Positions 17,380 through 25,927 of a stretch of 64,000 nt of DNA are shown here, piece by piece. The DNA is from Firm-04 sp045627405 (GTDB lineage Bacteria > Bacillota > Clostridia > Oscillospirales > Ruminococcaceae). The stretch is taken from positions 1 to 64,000 of the forward strand of contig JAZQNP010000097.1 of assembly GCA_045627405.1 (NCBI GenBank), written 5' to 3'. The translations under genes and the position numbers were made by a program. The first letter of the stretch is position 1; every line of letters starts with the position of its first letter. A model generated the notes under the pieces. That model saw nothing but the letters and a program-made list of their open reading frames with translations. It had not been told where the DNA came from and made no database searches.

Positions 17380-17898
17380 ATGCTCGAAGCACTGCTGCAA
17401 TTTGTGGTAAAGCTGCTGCCAAAGCCGCTCAAAAATCTCTGGGAGAAATATGAGAGCGTCTGGCGGTACTGTTATTACGGCGCATGGACAACGCTGCTTT
17501 CGATTGTCACAAAGCTGATCGGAAAATGGCTGTTCGGGCTGGCAGGGTATTCGCTCTCCGAAAACCCGCTTGCCAACGGCATCAATACGACGATCTCGTG
17601 GGCCATCTGTGTGACATTTGCGTTTGTTGTCAATAAGAAATATGTATTCCACAGCAAGACAACCGAGCGTCGGGATCTGATGCACGAGGTGTTGACTTTT
17701 TACGGCGCACGCGTCGTGAGCTATTTTCTGGAAGTCGGTTTGATGGAACTGCCGGTGATTTTCCACTGGGGAGATACCGGATATATCGTCATGACGATTG
17801 CCTCACAGTTCATCATTCTTGCGATCAATTATGTGTTCAGCAAGCTGGTTGTGTTTCGCAAGCGCGATCCGAAAGAAGAAAAGCAGGCAGAGACATAA
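17380..17898 (+). CDS. GtrA-family membrane protein
   Basis: A 172-residue protein with four membrane helices, starting at ATG 17380 after AGGAGGAATCAG. It shows the GtrA/DPMS pattern: WRYCYYGAWTTLLSIVTK near helix 1, ISWAICVTFAFVVNKKYVF in helix 2, and a final helix ending FSKLVVFRKR. Members help move lipid-linked sugars across the membrane for decoration of wall polymers or exopolysaccharide. It is a single-gene unit with its own promoter and terminator, so the partner glycosyltransferase is elsewhere. Confidence 0.85.
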   Translation: MLEALLQFVVKLLPKPLKNLWEKYESVWRYCYYGAWTTLLSIVTKLIGKWLFGLAGYSLSENPLANGINTTISWAICVTFAFVVNKKYVFHSKTTERRDLMHEVLTFYGARVVSYFLEVGLMELPVIFHWGDTGYIVMTIASQFIILAINYVFSKLVVFRKRDPKEEKQAET

Positions 17899-17900
17899 AA

Positions 17901-17936
17901 AATCCGCCGGAATGGTTCCATTCCGGCGGATTTTTT
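17901..17936. terminator. Terminator between gtrA-like gene and spoVS
   Basis: Stem AATCCGCCGGAAT / ATTCCGGCGGATT with a 6-base loop, A-run before and T-run after. It can therefore work for both convergent genes. Confidence 0.88.
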
Positions 17937-17948
17937 ACATTTGGTGCA

Positions 17949-18209
17949 TCACCGCTGTTCACAGATCAGCTTCATTGCCGTCCGCTCCTCACCGTTGATC
18001 TTGATGCTGGCAAATGCAGGCACACAGACCAGATCAACACCGATCGGTGCCAGGTATCCGCGTGCGATTGCGATTGCTTTGATTGCCTGATTGGCTGCGC
18101 CTGCACCGACAGCCTGGATTTCCACACTGTGCTGAGCGCGTACCACACCGGCGATCGCACCGGCAACGGAATTCGGGGCAGAGTGGGACGATACTTTTAA
18201 TACTTCCAT
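17949..18209 (-). CDS. spoVS: Stage V sporulation protein S
   Basis: An 86-residue protein, the usual SpoVS length. It starts MEVLKVSSHSAPNSVAGAIA and carries GAGAANQAIKAIAIARGYL, both hallmarks of this small nucleic-acid-binding-like fold. It acts at the SpoVS checkpoint of sporulation in Bacillus. ATG 18209 follows AAGGAGGAAGTT. It lies just downstream of ymdB, as in many Firmicutes, but has its own promoter overlapping the ymdB stop. Confidence 0.93.
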   Translation of the reverse strand: MEVLKVSSHSAPNSVAGAIAGVVRAQHSVEIQAVGAGAANQAIKAIAIARGYLAPIGVDLVCVPAFASIKINGEERTAMKLICEQR

Positions 18210-18278
18210 AACTTCCTCCTTGAAAAAAACACAAAATAAAGAATTTGCGTGCAAGTGTCCCGAATAACCTGCATTTTG

Positions 18279-18307
18279 AGTATAACACTTCTGAGGAAAA
18301 ATGTCAA
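18279..18307 (-). promoter_or_regulatory. SigA-type promoter for spoVS
   Basis: Minus strand TTGACA (18307-18302), 17 bp spacer, TATACT (18284-18279). The -35 box overlaps the ymdB stop codon, giving spoVS its own expression. Confidence 0.75.
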
Positions 18308-19095
18308 TAGTTGCGTGAAAAATTTGTGCAATTTCTTATAAATACGCGCTCGATTTTAGAAGAAACGCCGGTTTTGGAATTGAGTTCAATACACACGCCG
18401 TTGAGGATACAGGGGGGATTTCCTTCGGTGAACTGCACAGGCATATGATATTTCTGTTTTTTCACAGCCTGCTCGATATTCACGCCGAGGACCGATTCAG
18501 CCGGACCGACCATCCCGACATCCGTCAGGTAGGCAGTGTGACTGCAAAGAATCTCCTCGTCTGCGGTCTGTACATGGGTGTGCGTACCGATGACCGCGGA
18601 CACTCTGCCGGCAAGATACCAGCCCATGGCGCGTTTTTCCGCCGTTGCTTCCGCATGAAAATCCAGCAGGATATTCGGTGTGTGCAGCTCTGAGAGCAGG
18701 CTGTCGATCACCGAAAACGGATTATCCAGAGCATCCATGAAGACGGTCCCCATCAGATTGATGACAGCGAGCGAATACGCACCGCAGTCGAGGACAAAAA
18801 CACCGCTGCCGGGCGCACCCGCAGGATAGTTTGCCGGCCGCAGGATGCGGGGCTGTTCTTCAAAGAGAGATTCACATTTCCGGCGGAAGCAGTGATTTCC
18901 GGTTGTGATGACGTCAGCGCCGCCTGCAAAGAGCTGTGCCGCCGATTCGGGTGTAATCCCGTTCCCTTTTGCGGAATTTTCACCGTTCACAATAACAAGA
19001 TCGGCACCGTACTGTTGTTTCAGCTTCGGTGCCAGTTGCCGGAAGCAGGCAGTTCCTGCTTCGCCGACAACATCTCCAAACATCAGCAGTTTCAT
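18304..19095 (-). CDS. ymdB: YmdB-type metallophosphoesterase (cyclic nucleotide phosphodiesterase)
   Basis: A 263-residue cytosolic protein of the TIGR00282/YmdB family. Metal ligands are visible: D8 (FGDVVG), E39 and N40 (NGEN), N67 and H68 (GNH), H147 (DFHAEATAEK), H172 and H174 (GTHTHVQ). In Bacillus the enzyme hydrolyses 2',3'-cyclic nucleotides and affects the choice between motility and biofilm. It begins 12 bp after the small lipoprotein gene, probably co-transcribed with it and the Xer gene. The usual upstream neighbour rny is not present here. Confidence 0.93.
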   Translation of the reverse strand: MKLLMFGDVVGEAGTACFRQLAPKLKQQYGADLVIVNGENSAKGNGITPESAAQLFAGGADVITTGNHCFRRKCESLFEEQPRILRPANYPAGAPGSGVFVLDCGAYSLAVINLMGTVFMDALDNPFSVIDSLLSELHTPNILLDFHAEATAEKRAMGWYLAGRVSAVIGTHTHVQTADEEILCSHTAYLTDVGMVGPAESVLGVNIEQAVKKQKYHMPVQFTEGNPPCILNGVCIELNSKTGVSSKIERVFIRNCTNFSRNY

Positions 19096-19106
19096 ACGCA
19101 GTACCG

Positions 19107-19580
19107 TCAGCCTGTGATATGAAGGACGAACGGCGTTGTAGAGACAGTCGTACCGGTTGTCACAGTTGTGGCTGCTGTTGTTGTGCCGCCTGCTTCTCCG
19201 CTGTTCGCACTGCTGAAAATGCCGGTTTCGTCCGTTTCAGCAGGCTGATCTTCTGTGTCGGTATTGGCAGCATCGCTGCCTTCGGCTTCGGGATCACTGT
19301 TTTCGGCGGCTTCGGTTGTGACCGGATTGCCGTTTTCATCGGTTTCAGCTTCCACCGGATTACCGTTTTCGTCTGTTTGGACAGCGGTGGTTTCTGTTTG
19401 TGCGCGCAGATAATCCCAGTAGTCTGTGGAGACAGTTGCTTCGGTGGACTCCACACCGGATGTGTCAGGGGTGCTCGACGCTTCCTCTGCCGCCGAATTG
19501 CGGAGCATGTTCACACAGCCGACGAGGGCGCAGACAACCAGACATGCTGCAATGAGAATATAGATTTCTTTGCGTTCCAT
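19107..19580 (-). CDS. Small low-complexity lipoprotein or membrane-anchored protein
   Basis: A 157-residue protein starting at ATG 19580 after AAAGGAG. The start is MERKEIYILIAACLVVCALVGC; LVGC fits a lipobox with Cys22 as lipid site, though a plain membrane anchor is also possible. The remainder is Glu/Thr/Asp-rich without an obvious fold and contains two copies of TDENGNPV. A Thr/Val-rich end follows. No known family recognised. It sits between the Xer recombinase and ymdB genes in the same direction. Confidence 0.75.
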   Translation of the reverse strand: MERKEIYILIAACLVVCALVGCVNMLRNSAAEEASSTPDTSGVESTEATVSTDYWDYLRAQTETTAVQTDENGNPVEAETDENGNPVTTEAAENSDPEAEGSDAANTDTEDQPAETDETGIFSSANSGEAGGTTTAATTVTTGTTVSTTPFVLHITG

Positions 19581-19611
19581 AGAGACTCCTTTCCGCATTA
19601 CGCAGCGGGTG

Positions 19612-20619
19612 TTATTTGATGTGTTTCTCGCCGCCGTCATGCCGGCGTTCAGAAGCGAGCGGATTGCTGTCGATGGCATCCTGCCGCTGCTGGCTGGCGA
19701 GGTGTGTATAGATCTCTGTTGTGGCGATGGACTGATGTCCGAGGATTTCTTTGAGCGTGAGGGTATCCACATGTCCGTGCTGATACATCAAAGTCGCCGC
19801 AGTATGGCGGAGCTTATGTGTCGAAAGACCGCGCCCTGCAAGCCCAGCACCTGCAAGCGCATGTTCGATGATCTGCTGTACTCTCCGTTTGCTGATGCGC
19901 CTGTGATTCCGGCTCAGAAAAAGGGCATTCGGCTCCTCGGGCGGGTTATCCCGTGCGTGGATATATTCATGCAGTGCCGCAAGGCAGGCGTCATTGAGGT
20001 AGACGTAGCGTTCCTTGCTGCCTTTGCCGAGAACGCGCACCTGCCGTTCATAAAAATCCACATCCCCGACATTCATGCCGACCAGCTCACTCAGACGAAA
20101 TCCGCAGTTGAGAAACAGCGTGACAATACAGTAATCTCTGAGACTATCATGTGAGGGCATTTCTTCGACTGTTTCGAGCATTCGCTGGCTCTCTGCGAGG
20201 GTGAGAAAGCGAGGGAGTGCTTTTTTGACAGACGGCAGTTCGAGATTCTGGCAAGGGTCATTTTCGAGTGTGCCTTTTGTTTTTGTGAGATAGCGGTAGA
20301 AGCTGCGCACGGCACTGAGCCTTCTTGTGACAGAGCGCGGCGTATTCCCGCGTGTATCGCGCAGATACCGGATGTAGTCATAGAGTGTCGCAACCGTGAC
20401 CGATTCGACATCGGAGAAAGGGATGTCAGTCAGCAGAATGTCATCTGCTTCATCCGGCGGACGTTTGGTGCATGTGCAGTGCAGCCAGCGCAGGAACATC
20501 GCGACATCGCGGTAATATTCGACAACTGTGCGCTGTGCGCGTCCTTTGATGACATCCAGATAGGTCAGGTAATCATTCAGATACATCGGATTTGCACTGC
20601 GGTCGATTTCAGCAGACAT
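19612..20619 (-). CDS. Tyrosine recombinase of the XerC/XerD type
   Basis: A 335-residue protein with the SAM-like N-terminal core-binding domain (about 12-115) and the catalytic domain (about 135-315). The full active set is seen: R175 (CGFRLSEL), K199 (GKGSKER), H268 and R271 (THKLRHT), H295 (LGHQSI) and nucleophile Y304 (EIYTHL). Xer enzymes resolve chromosome dimers at dif. Nothing here suggests a mobile element: no att repeats and no excisionase. ATG 20619 follows AAAGGAG. Whether it is the main Xer or a paralogue cannot be told from the window. Confidence 0.9.
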   Translation of the reverse strand: MSAEIDRSANPMYLNDYLTYLDVIKGRAQRTVVEYYRDVAMFLRWLHCTCTKRPPDEADDILLTDIPFSDVESVTVATLYDYIRYLRDTRGNTPRSVTRRLSAVRSFYRYLTKTKGTLENDPCQNLELPSVKKALPRFLTLAESQRMLETVEEMPSHDSLRDYCIVTLFLNCGFRLSELVGMNVGDVDFYERQVRVLGKGSKERYVYLNDACLAALHEYIHARDNPPEEPNALFLSRNHRRISKRRVQQIIEHALAGAGLAGRGLSTHKLRHTAATLMYQHGHVDTLTLKEILGHQSIATTEIYTHLASQQRQDAIDSNPLASERRHDGGEKHIK

Positions 20620-20646
20620 ACCGGCACACACTCCTTTCTGCCTCCT

Positions 20647-20675
20647 ATTATAGCGCATTTTTCCCGGAATTGCAA
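20647..20675 (-). promoter_or_regulatory. SigA-type promoter for the xer operon
   Basis: Minus strand TTGCAA (20675-20670), 17 bp spacer, TATAAT (20652-20647). It is divergent from the riboflavin promoter about 50 bp away. Confidence 0.75.
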
Positions 20676-20723
20676 GTATTTGGCGGGGATTTTCCGAATG
20701 TCGGAACGGAGCGCGAATCGTAC

Positions 20724-20752
20724 TTGACAAATCATGGAGAAAAGAGTATAAT
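20724..20752 (+). promoter_or_regulatory. Consensus SigA promoter of the riboflavin operon
   Basis: A perfect TTGACA (20724-20729), 17 bp spacer and perfect TATAAT (20747-20752). It lies immediately before the FMN riboswitch, so control is expected at the RNA level. Confidence 0.85.
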
Positions 20753-20761
20753 AAAAGCATC

Positions 20762-20903
20762 AATTCTTCGGGGTATGTGAAATTCATAATCGACGGTGAG
20801 TGCGGTGCCGCAGATCGGTGCCAAACGCAGTCCGTGAGCCTTGACAGAGGCTGAGCCGGTGGGATTCCGGCACCGACGGTAAAGTCCGGATGGGAGAAGA
20901 TTG
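20762..20903 (+). ncRNA. FMN riboswitch (RFN element)
   Basis: The conserved RFN blocks are all present in order: TTCGGGGTATGTGAAATTC, a CGACGGT block, CAGTCCGTGAGC, a variable stem, GGTGGGATTCCGGCACCGAC with GGTAAAGTCCG, and GGATGGGAGAAGA. The ends TCTTC and GAAGA close stem P1. It senses FMN and shuts off the downstream rib genes. A terminator lies 25 bases further on, so the mechanism is most likely transcription attenuation. Confidence 0.95.
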
Positions 20904-20926
20904 ATGCGTTCACTGATGCTGAAAGC

Positions 20927-20966
20927 CTGCCCCGAAGTGTGTTGCTTCGGGGCAGTTTTATTATTT
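20927..20966 (+). terminator. Riboswitch-controlled terminator
   Basis: A perfect 11-bp stem CTGCCCCGAAG / CTTCGGGGCAG with a 7-base loop and TTTTATTATTT tail. It lies between the FMN aptamer and ribD and is the expected expression platform. Confidence 0.88.
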
Positions 20967-20991
20967 GAGCAGAAAGATGTCGGAGGCGGTT

Positions 20992-22083
20992 ATGACAAAC
21001 GAAGCGTATATGCGGCACGCGATCGCGCTGGCAGAGCGCGGCAGCGGCTTTGTGAATCCGAATCCGCTGGTCGGAGCGGTGATTGTCAAAGACGGCTGCA
21101 TCATCGGAGAGGGCTTTCATGAGAAATACGGCACGCCGCATGCAGAGCGCAATGCCCTTTCGCACTGCACAGAGGATCCGGCAGGCGCAGAGATGTATGT
21201 CACGCTGGAACCCTGCTGTCACTACGGGAAGAATCCGCCGTGTACCGAAGCGGTGATTGCAGCAGGAATCCGCAGGGTGTATGTCGGTTCAGACGATCCC
21301 AATCCGCTGGTCGCTGGGAAAGGTCTGCAAATGCTGCGCGATGCCGGCATTGCGGTGGAAACCGGCATATGCAAAGAAGAATGTGACCGGATCAATCGCA
21401 TTTTCTTTCACTATATCACCACGAAACTGCCCTACGGGATTTTGAAGACGGCAATGACAGCCGACGGCAAGACTGCAACCCGTACCGGCAAATCGAAATG
21501 GATTACAAACGAGCTGTCGAGGGCGCATACGCATGAGATGCGCAAACGCTGCGCAGCGATTCTCTGCGGCATCGGCACAGTGCTGGCAGATGATCCGATG
21601 CTCAGCTGCCGTTGTGAGAATCCCAGTCATCCGGTGCGCGTAGTGTGTGACAGCCGTCTGCGCATTCCGCTGCAAAGTAAGCTGGTGCAGACTGCCCGTG
21701 AGATTCCGACCTATATTGCAACATGCAGCCGGGATGCAGAGAAAACTGCGGCACTGGAAGCGCACGGCGTGCATGTGCTGATGACAGGCGAGGATGATGA
21801 CGGTCATGTGGATCTGCGTGCGCTGATGTGCAAACTGGGTGCGATGCAGCTGGACAGTATATTGATCGAGGGCGGGGCGTCACTGCACGAGGCAGCACTG
21901 CGTACAGGCATTGTACAGCAGGTGCAGATTTATCTGGCACCGATGCTGTTTGGCGGCGCAGATGCGACACCCGCGATCGGTGGGCGCGGCGTCGCGGAGG
22001 TCGCAGAGGCATACCGGCTTTCAGAGCCGGAGATCACGCGTTTCGGCGATGATCTGCTACTGGAATATCAGATGCGGAGGTGA
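20992..22083 (+). CDS. ribD: Bifunctional pyrimidine deaminase/reductase RibD
   Basis: A 363-residue cytosolic enzyme for the second and third steps of riboflavin synthesis: deamination, then NADPH reduction of the pyrimidine intermediate. The deaminase half (1-145) has the zinc motifs HAERNAL and PCCHYGKNPPC. The reductase half (about 148-363) begins PYGILKTAMTADGKTAT and contains DSILIEGGASLH. ATG 20992 follows GGAGGCGG. An in-frame start at 20965 exists but has no ribosome site. First gene of the operon under the FMN riboswitch. Confidence 0.96.
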   Translation: MTNEAYMRHAIALAERGSGFVNPNPLVGAVIVKDGCIIGEGFHEKYGTPHAERNALSHCTEDPAGAEMYVTLEPCCHYGKNPPCTEAVIAAGIRRVYVGSDDPNPLVAGKGLQMLRDAGIAVETGICKEECDRINRIFFHYITTKLPYGILKTAMTADGKTATRTGKSKWITNELSRAHTHEMRKRCAAILCGIGTVLADDPMLSCRCENPSHPVRVVCDSRLRIPLQSKLVQTAREIPTYIATCSRDAEKTAALEAHGVHVLMTGEDDDGHVDLRALMCKLGAMQLDSILIEGGASLHEAALRTGIVQQVQIYLAPMLFGGADATPAIGGRGVAEVAEAYRLSEPEITRFGDDLLLEYQMRR

Positions 22084-22087
22084 CGGC

Positions 22088-22726
22088 ATGTTCACGGGGA
22101 TCATAGAGGAAATCGGCACCGTGCAGAAGATTCGCATGGGCAGCAGCTCCTGTGTTCTGACGGTCGCAGCAGAAAAAGTACTGGCAGATGTGCATATCGG
22201 AGACAGCATTGCGGTCAACGGCACCTGCCTGACGGTCTGTGATTTTCAGGTGCGAAGTTTTTCGGCGGATGTCATGCCTGAAACGATGCGCCGTACAAAT
22301 CTCGGCAGACTCACGCCGGGCAGTCCGGTCAATCTGGAACGCGCGATGCCGGCGGACGGACGCTTCGGCGGGCATATCGTTTCGGGGCATATAGACGGCA
22401 CGGGTACGGTGAAATCGCTGAAACGTGAGGACAATGCCGTCTGGGTGACAGTTGCCGCAGATCAGGCGATATTGCGGTATATTGTGGAAAAAGGCTCCGT
22501 AGCGATTGACGGCATCAGCCTGACGGTTGCGAAGGTGACAACGCAGTTTTTTGTAGTTTCGGTGATACCGCACACCGGCGCGGAAACGACGCTGCTGACA
22601 AGGAAGCCGGGGGATTTTGTCAATCTGGAATGTGACATTGTCGCAAAATATGTGGAGAAGCTGTGCGGCAAACCGCAGCAAGACGGCGTGACCGCAGATT
22701 TTCTTGCAGAACACGGGTTTCTGTGA
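22088..22726 (+). CDS. ribE: Riboflavin synthase alpha chain
   Basis: A 212-residue protein starting MFTGIIEEIGTV, the standard beginning of the trimeric riboflavin synthase. Its two homologous beta-barrel halves repeat the pattern (NGTCLTV and DGISLTV). It dismutates two 6,7-dimethyl-8-ribityllumazine molecules into riboflavin and a pyrimidine. The gene starts 4 bp after ribD, so the two are translationally linked. Normal length, no missing motif. Confidence 0.96.
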   Translation: MFTGIIEEIGTVQKIRMGSSSCVLTVAAEKVLADVHIGDSIAVNGTCLTVCDFQVRSFSADVMPETMRRTNLGRLTPGSPVNLERAMPADGRFGGHIVSGHIDGTGTVKSLKREDNAVWVTVAADQAILRYIVEKGSVAIDGISLTVAKVTTQFFVVSVIPHTGAETTLLTRKPGDFVNLECDIVAKYVEKLCGKPQQDGVTADFLAEHGFL

Positions 22727-22761
22727 TGCTTTGATTCATGATCAATAGGAGTGATAGCAGT

Positions 22762-24021
22762 ATGGAATTTACATTCAACACAATTCCCGAAGCATTGGAT
22801 GCGCTGCGGGCGGGCAAGCTGATTCTTGTCACGGATGATCCGGATCGCGAAAACGAGGGCGATCTGATCTGTGCGGCGGAATTTGCAACGACAGCGAATG
22901 TCAACTTCATGGCGAGCTATGCCAAGGGTCTGATCTGTATGCCGATGGATCAGGCGCATATCCGGAAGCTCGGTCTGCGGCAGATGGTTGCAAATAACAC
23001 CGATAATCATTCGACGGCGTTCACCGAATCCATCGACCATGTGAAAACGACAACCGGCATTTCCGCGGAAGAGCGCGGATTGACAGCGCGGATGTGCATT
23101 GATCCGCATGCCGCACCGGCGGATTTCCGACGCCCCGGACATATGTTTCCGCTGGAAGCGCGGGCAGGCGGTGTCTTGCAGCGCAACGGGCACACCGAGG
23201 CAACAGTCGATCTGCTTCGTCTTGCGGGCATGGATCCCTGCGGATTATGCTGCGAGATCATGGCAGATGACGGCACGATGATGCGGATGCCGGAGCTTGC
23301 GGCATTTGCAGAGAAGCACGGTCTTGTATTTGTCACAATCAAAGAATTGCAGCGTTACCGCAGACTGCACGACCGTTTTATGGAGCGGGTGTCCTCTGCG
23401 CATCTTCCGACGAAATACGGACAGTTTCAGATTCACGGCTATATCAACCGCATTACGGGCAGAGAGCATGTCGCACTGGTGATGGGAGATGTTGCAGACG
23501 GTGCGCCGGTGCTGTGCCGTGTGCATTCGGAATGTCTGACCGGTGATGTCTTTGGCTCTTGCCGCTGCGACTGCGGGGAGCAGCTTGCAACGGCAATGCA
23601 GCGGATTGCGGCAGAGGGACGCGGTGTATTGGTCTATTTGCGGCAGGAGGGGCGCGGTATCGGACTGCTGAATAAAATCAAGGCATACGATTTGCAGGAA
23701 CACGGACGCGATACGGTAGAGGCAAATGTGGAGCTTGGCTTTGCGCCGGATCTGCGCGATTACAGTGAGGGCGCGCAGATTCTGAAAGATCTCGGTGCAT
23801 CGAAGCTGCGCATCATGACGAACAATCCGGAGAAAATATCCGATCTTTCCGAGTACGGCATTGAGATCGTATCACGCGAGCCGATTGAGATCGCGCCGAA
23901 ATCGGAAAACCGCTTCTATCTGCACACAAAGCAGGAGAAGATGGGGCATATGCTGCATGTCGAAGACGATGAGGTTCTGTGGACTACCGGAGGTTTTCCG
24001 GGTTCAAATGAAAATCAATAA
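22762..24021 (+). CDS. ribBA: Bifunctional DHBP synthase / GTP cyclohydrolase II
   Basis: A 419-residue cytosolic enzyme. The N-terminal half makes 3,4-dihydroxy-2-butanone 4-phosphate (DDPDRENEGDL, RNGHTEATVDL). The C-terminal half is GTP cyclohydrolase II with the zinc cysteines in ECLTGDVFGSCRCDCG and the catalytic HxQEGRG-like QEGRGIGL. Together these supply both precursors of lumazine. ATG 22762 follows AGGAGTGATAGCAG; an earlier in-frame ATG at 22738 has no ribosome site. Third gene of the operon. Confidence 0.96.
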   Translation: MEFTFNTIPEALDALRAGKLILVTDDPDRENEGDLICAAEFATTANVNFMASYAKGLICMPMDQAHIRKLGLRQMVANNTDNHSTAFTESIDHVKTTTGISAEERGLTARMCIDPHAAPADFRRPGHMFPLEARAGGVLQRNGHTEATVDLLRLAGMDPCGLCCEIMADDGTMMRMPELAAFAEKHGLVFVTIKELQRYRRLHDRFMERVSSAHLPTKYGQFQIHGYINRITGREHVALVMGDVADGAPVLCRVHSECLTGDVFGSCRCDCGEQLATAMQRIAAEGRGVLVYLRQEGRGIGLLNKIKAYDLQEHGRDTVEANVELGFAPDLRDYSEGAQILKDLGASKLRIMTNNPEKISDLSEYGIEIVSREPIEIAPKSENRFYLHTKQEKMGHMLHVEDDEVLWTTGGFPGSNENQ

Positions 24022-24040
24022 TATCGAAGGGAGTATTTCA

Positions 24041-24511
24041 ATGAAAGTTTTAGAAGGATTTTACGAAGGCAAGGGCTTGAAGATCGCGATCGTTGCTTCG
24101 CGGTTCAATGAGTTCATCACGAATAAGCTGGTCGGCGGTGCGGAGGACTGCCTCCGACGCCACAATGTCGCCGACGATGACATCACGCTCGCATGGGTGC
24201 CGGGCGCATTCGAGATTCCGCTTGCGGCAAAAAAGCTCGCACAGAGCGGGAAATATGATGCTGTCATCTGCGTCGGAGCGGTGATCCGCGGCTCGACCTC
24301 GCACTATGATTATGTCTGTGCAGAGGTGTCCAAGGGTATCGCATCGGTTTCGCTGGAAACGGGGATTCCGGTGATGTTCGGCGTGCTGACGACCGACACC
24401 ATCGAGCAGGCGATTGAACGTGCCGGCACCAAAGCGGGCAACAAGGGCTATGACTGCGCACTCGGAGCTTTGGAGCTTGTGCAGCTTCTGCGCAAGGCGG
24501 AGCAGGGCTGA
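24041..24511 (+). CDS. ribH: 6,7-dimethyl-8-ribityllumazine synthase
   Basis: A 156-residue protein, the usual size for the subunit of this capsid-like enzyme. It contains SRFNEFITNKLV, WVPGAFEIP and GAVIRGSTSHYDYV. It condenses the RibD/phosphatase product with DHBP. ATG 24041 follows GAAGGGAG. Its stop overlaps the ATG of the HAD phosphatase gene (TGATG), which ties that gene to the pathway. Confidence 0.97.
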   Translation: MKVLEGFYEGKGLKIAIVASRFNEFITNKLVGGAEDCLRRHNVADDDITLAWVPGAFEIPLAAKKLAQSGKYDAVICVGAVIRGSTSHYDYVCAEVSKGIASVSLETGIPVMFGVLTTDTIEQAIERAGTKAGNKGYDCALGALELVQLLRKAEQG

Positions 24512-25317
24512 TGCAAAAGAAGATCATGTTTTTTGACATTGACGGCACATTGATGGAGGATTCTGCCTCACATTATGTGCCGGAAAGCACCGTGACTGCA
24601 CTGCGGCTTGCGCGGGAAGCGGGCAATCTGCTGTTTGTCAATACCGGCAGACCGGTCATCAATGTCGATGCAGATGTGCGTGTACTCGGCTTTGACGGAT
24701 ACATCTGCGGCTGCGGCACCTATATCGAATGCGACGGACAGGAGTTTTTTTATCATCCGACTGAGCGGCAGATCTGTCTGGATACGGCAAAGCTGGTGCG
24801 GGAGTGCGACTGCGCTCCGCTGTATGAGCGGAGAGATGCGTTTTATTTTGATCCGCAGACGCGGGATCTGCCGTTTATCCGCACGATTCGCGACACCTTT
24901 CAGATGCAGGAGAAAAATGTCTGGCGCAGTGTGGAGGATGCCGATTTCAGCTTTGACAAATTTGTGATTGCTTATGATGAACAAAGTGATCTGGAACGCT
25001 TCAAGCGCGGCATTGAGCAGGATTTTGTGTTTATTGACCGCGGCTGGGGCTTTGCAGAGATGGCACCGCTGGGATACAGCAAGCAGACCGGTATGGAATA
25101 TGTGCTGGCAAGATACGGCATGACCAAGGCAGATGCCTACGCAATCGGGGACAGTCTCAACGATCTGCCGATGTTTGCGGGTGCAGGGACGTCGATTGCG
25201 ATGGGAAACGGTACCATGTTGATCCCATATGCAGATTATGTCACAGCAGACTTGTATCACGACGGCGTGTATCAGGCGATGGAACATTTCGGATTTTTCT
25301 CAGCCGCAGGAACATGA
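24511..25317 (+). CDS. Cof-type HAD-IIB phosphatase, candidate riboflavin-pathway phosphatase
   Basis: A 268-residue cytosolic HAD hydrolase. Motif I is FFDIDGTL (nucleophile D9, acid/base D11), motif II is FVNTGRP and motif IV is GDSLNDLPMF. A type IIB cap lies between. In Bacillus, related Cof-type enzymes (YcsE, YitU, YwtE) dephosphorylate the RibD product, a step otherwise missing from the rib operon. The one-base overlap with ribH makes that role likely here, but it is inferred. General sugar-phosphate or flavin-nucleotide phosphatase activity is the alternative. Confidence 0.85.
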   Translation: MQKKIMFFDIDGTLMEDSASHYVPESTVTALRLAREAGNLLFVNTGRPVINVDADVRVLGFDGYICGCGTYIECDGQEFFYHPTERQICLDTAKLVRECDCAPLYERRDAFYFDPQTRDLPFIRTIRDTFQMQEKNVWRSVEDADFSFDKFVIAYDEQSDLERFKRGIEQDFVFIDRGWGFAEMAPLGYSKQTGMEYVLARYGMTKADAYAIGDSLNDLPMFAGAGTSIAMGNGTMLIPYADYVTADLYHDGVYQAMEHFGFFSAAGT

Positions 25318-25336
25318 TACTGAGAGGAGGGCGCAG

Positions 25337-25927
25337 ATGGAACATAAGGGAACGGTGACAATCGAAACACCGCGGCTGCTGCTGCGCCGCTTCACGGAAG
25401 AGGACATCCGCCCGATGCACCGCAACTGGGCAAATGATCCGGCAGTCACAGAGTATCTGACATGGCAGGCGCATAAGACGGTGTTCAGTACCAAAGCGGT
25501 TGTCACAGACTGGATTACGAACTATGCCAGACCGGATTTCTACCAGTGGGCGATTGAGTTGAAGCTGGTGGCTGAACCGGTCGGTACGATTTCTGTGGTT
25601 CGCCGCCGTGATGATATTCTGTCTGCGGAACTTGGCTGGTGTCTCGGAAAGCTGTGGTGGGGCAAGGGCATCATGCCGGAAGCGGCAAATGCCGTGATGA
25701 AATTTCTGTTTGAAGAGATCGGTGTTCACCGCATTACCGCATGTCATGATGTCAACAATCCGAAATCCGGCAGGGTGATGCAGAAGATCGGCATGTCAAA
25801 GGACGGCATCTTGCGTGCAAATGCGCGGAATCATCAGGGTACATATGTCGATATGGTATTTTATTCCATTGTAGCGGAGGATTATTTTGCAGCACACCCG
25901 ACCGAATCCGTCGCTTCATCTGATTAA
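25337..25927 (+). CDS. GNAT-family N-acetyltransferase (RimJ/RimL-like)
   Basis: A 196-residue protein beginning with TIETPRLLLRRFTEEDI, the usual start of the RimJ/RimL-like acetyltransferases. GWCLGKLWWGKGIMPEA provides the acetyl-CoA-binding turn, and HRITACHDVNNPKSGRVMQK is the conserved C-terminal part. It transfers an acetyl group to an amine; the substrate is unknown. ATG 25337 follows GAGGAGGGC, 19 bp after the HAD gene, so it is probably the last gene of the rib transcript. Confidence 0.88.
   Translation: MEHKGTVTIETPRLLLRRFTEEDIRPMHRNWANDPAVTEYLTWQAHKTVFSTKAVVTDWITNYARPDFYQWAIELKLVAEPVGTISVVRRRDDILSAELGWCLGKLWWGKGIMPEAANAVMKFLFEEIGVHRITACHDVNNPKSGRVMQKIGMSKDGILRANARNHQGTYVDMVFYSIVAEDYFAAHPTESVASSD

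Noticed and set aside
19612..20619. Integrase of a mobile element
   Set aside because: The recombinase looks Xer-like, there are no flanking direct repeats, tRNA or phage genes, and neighbours are chromosomal.
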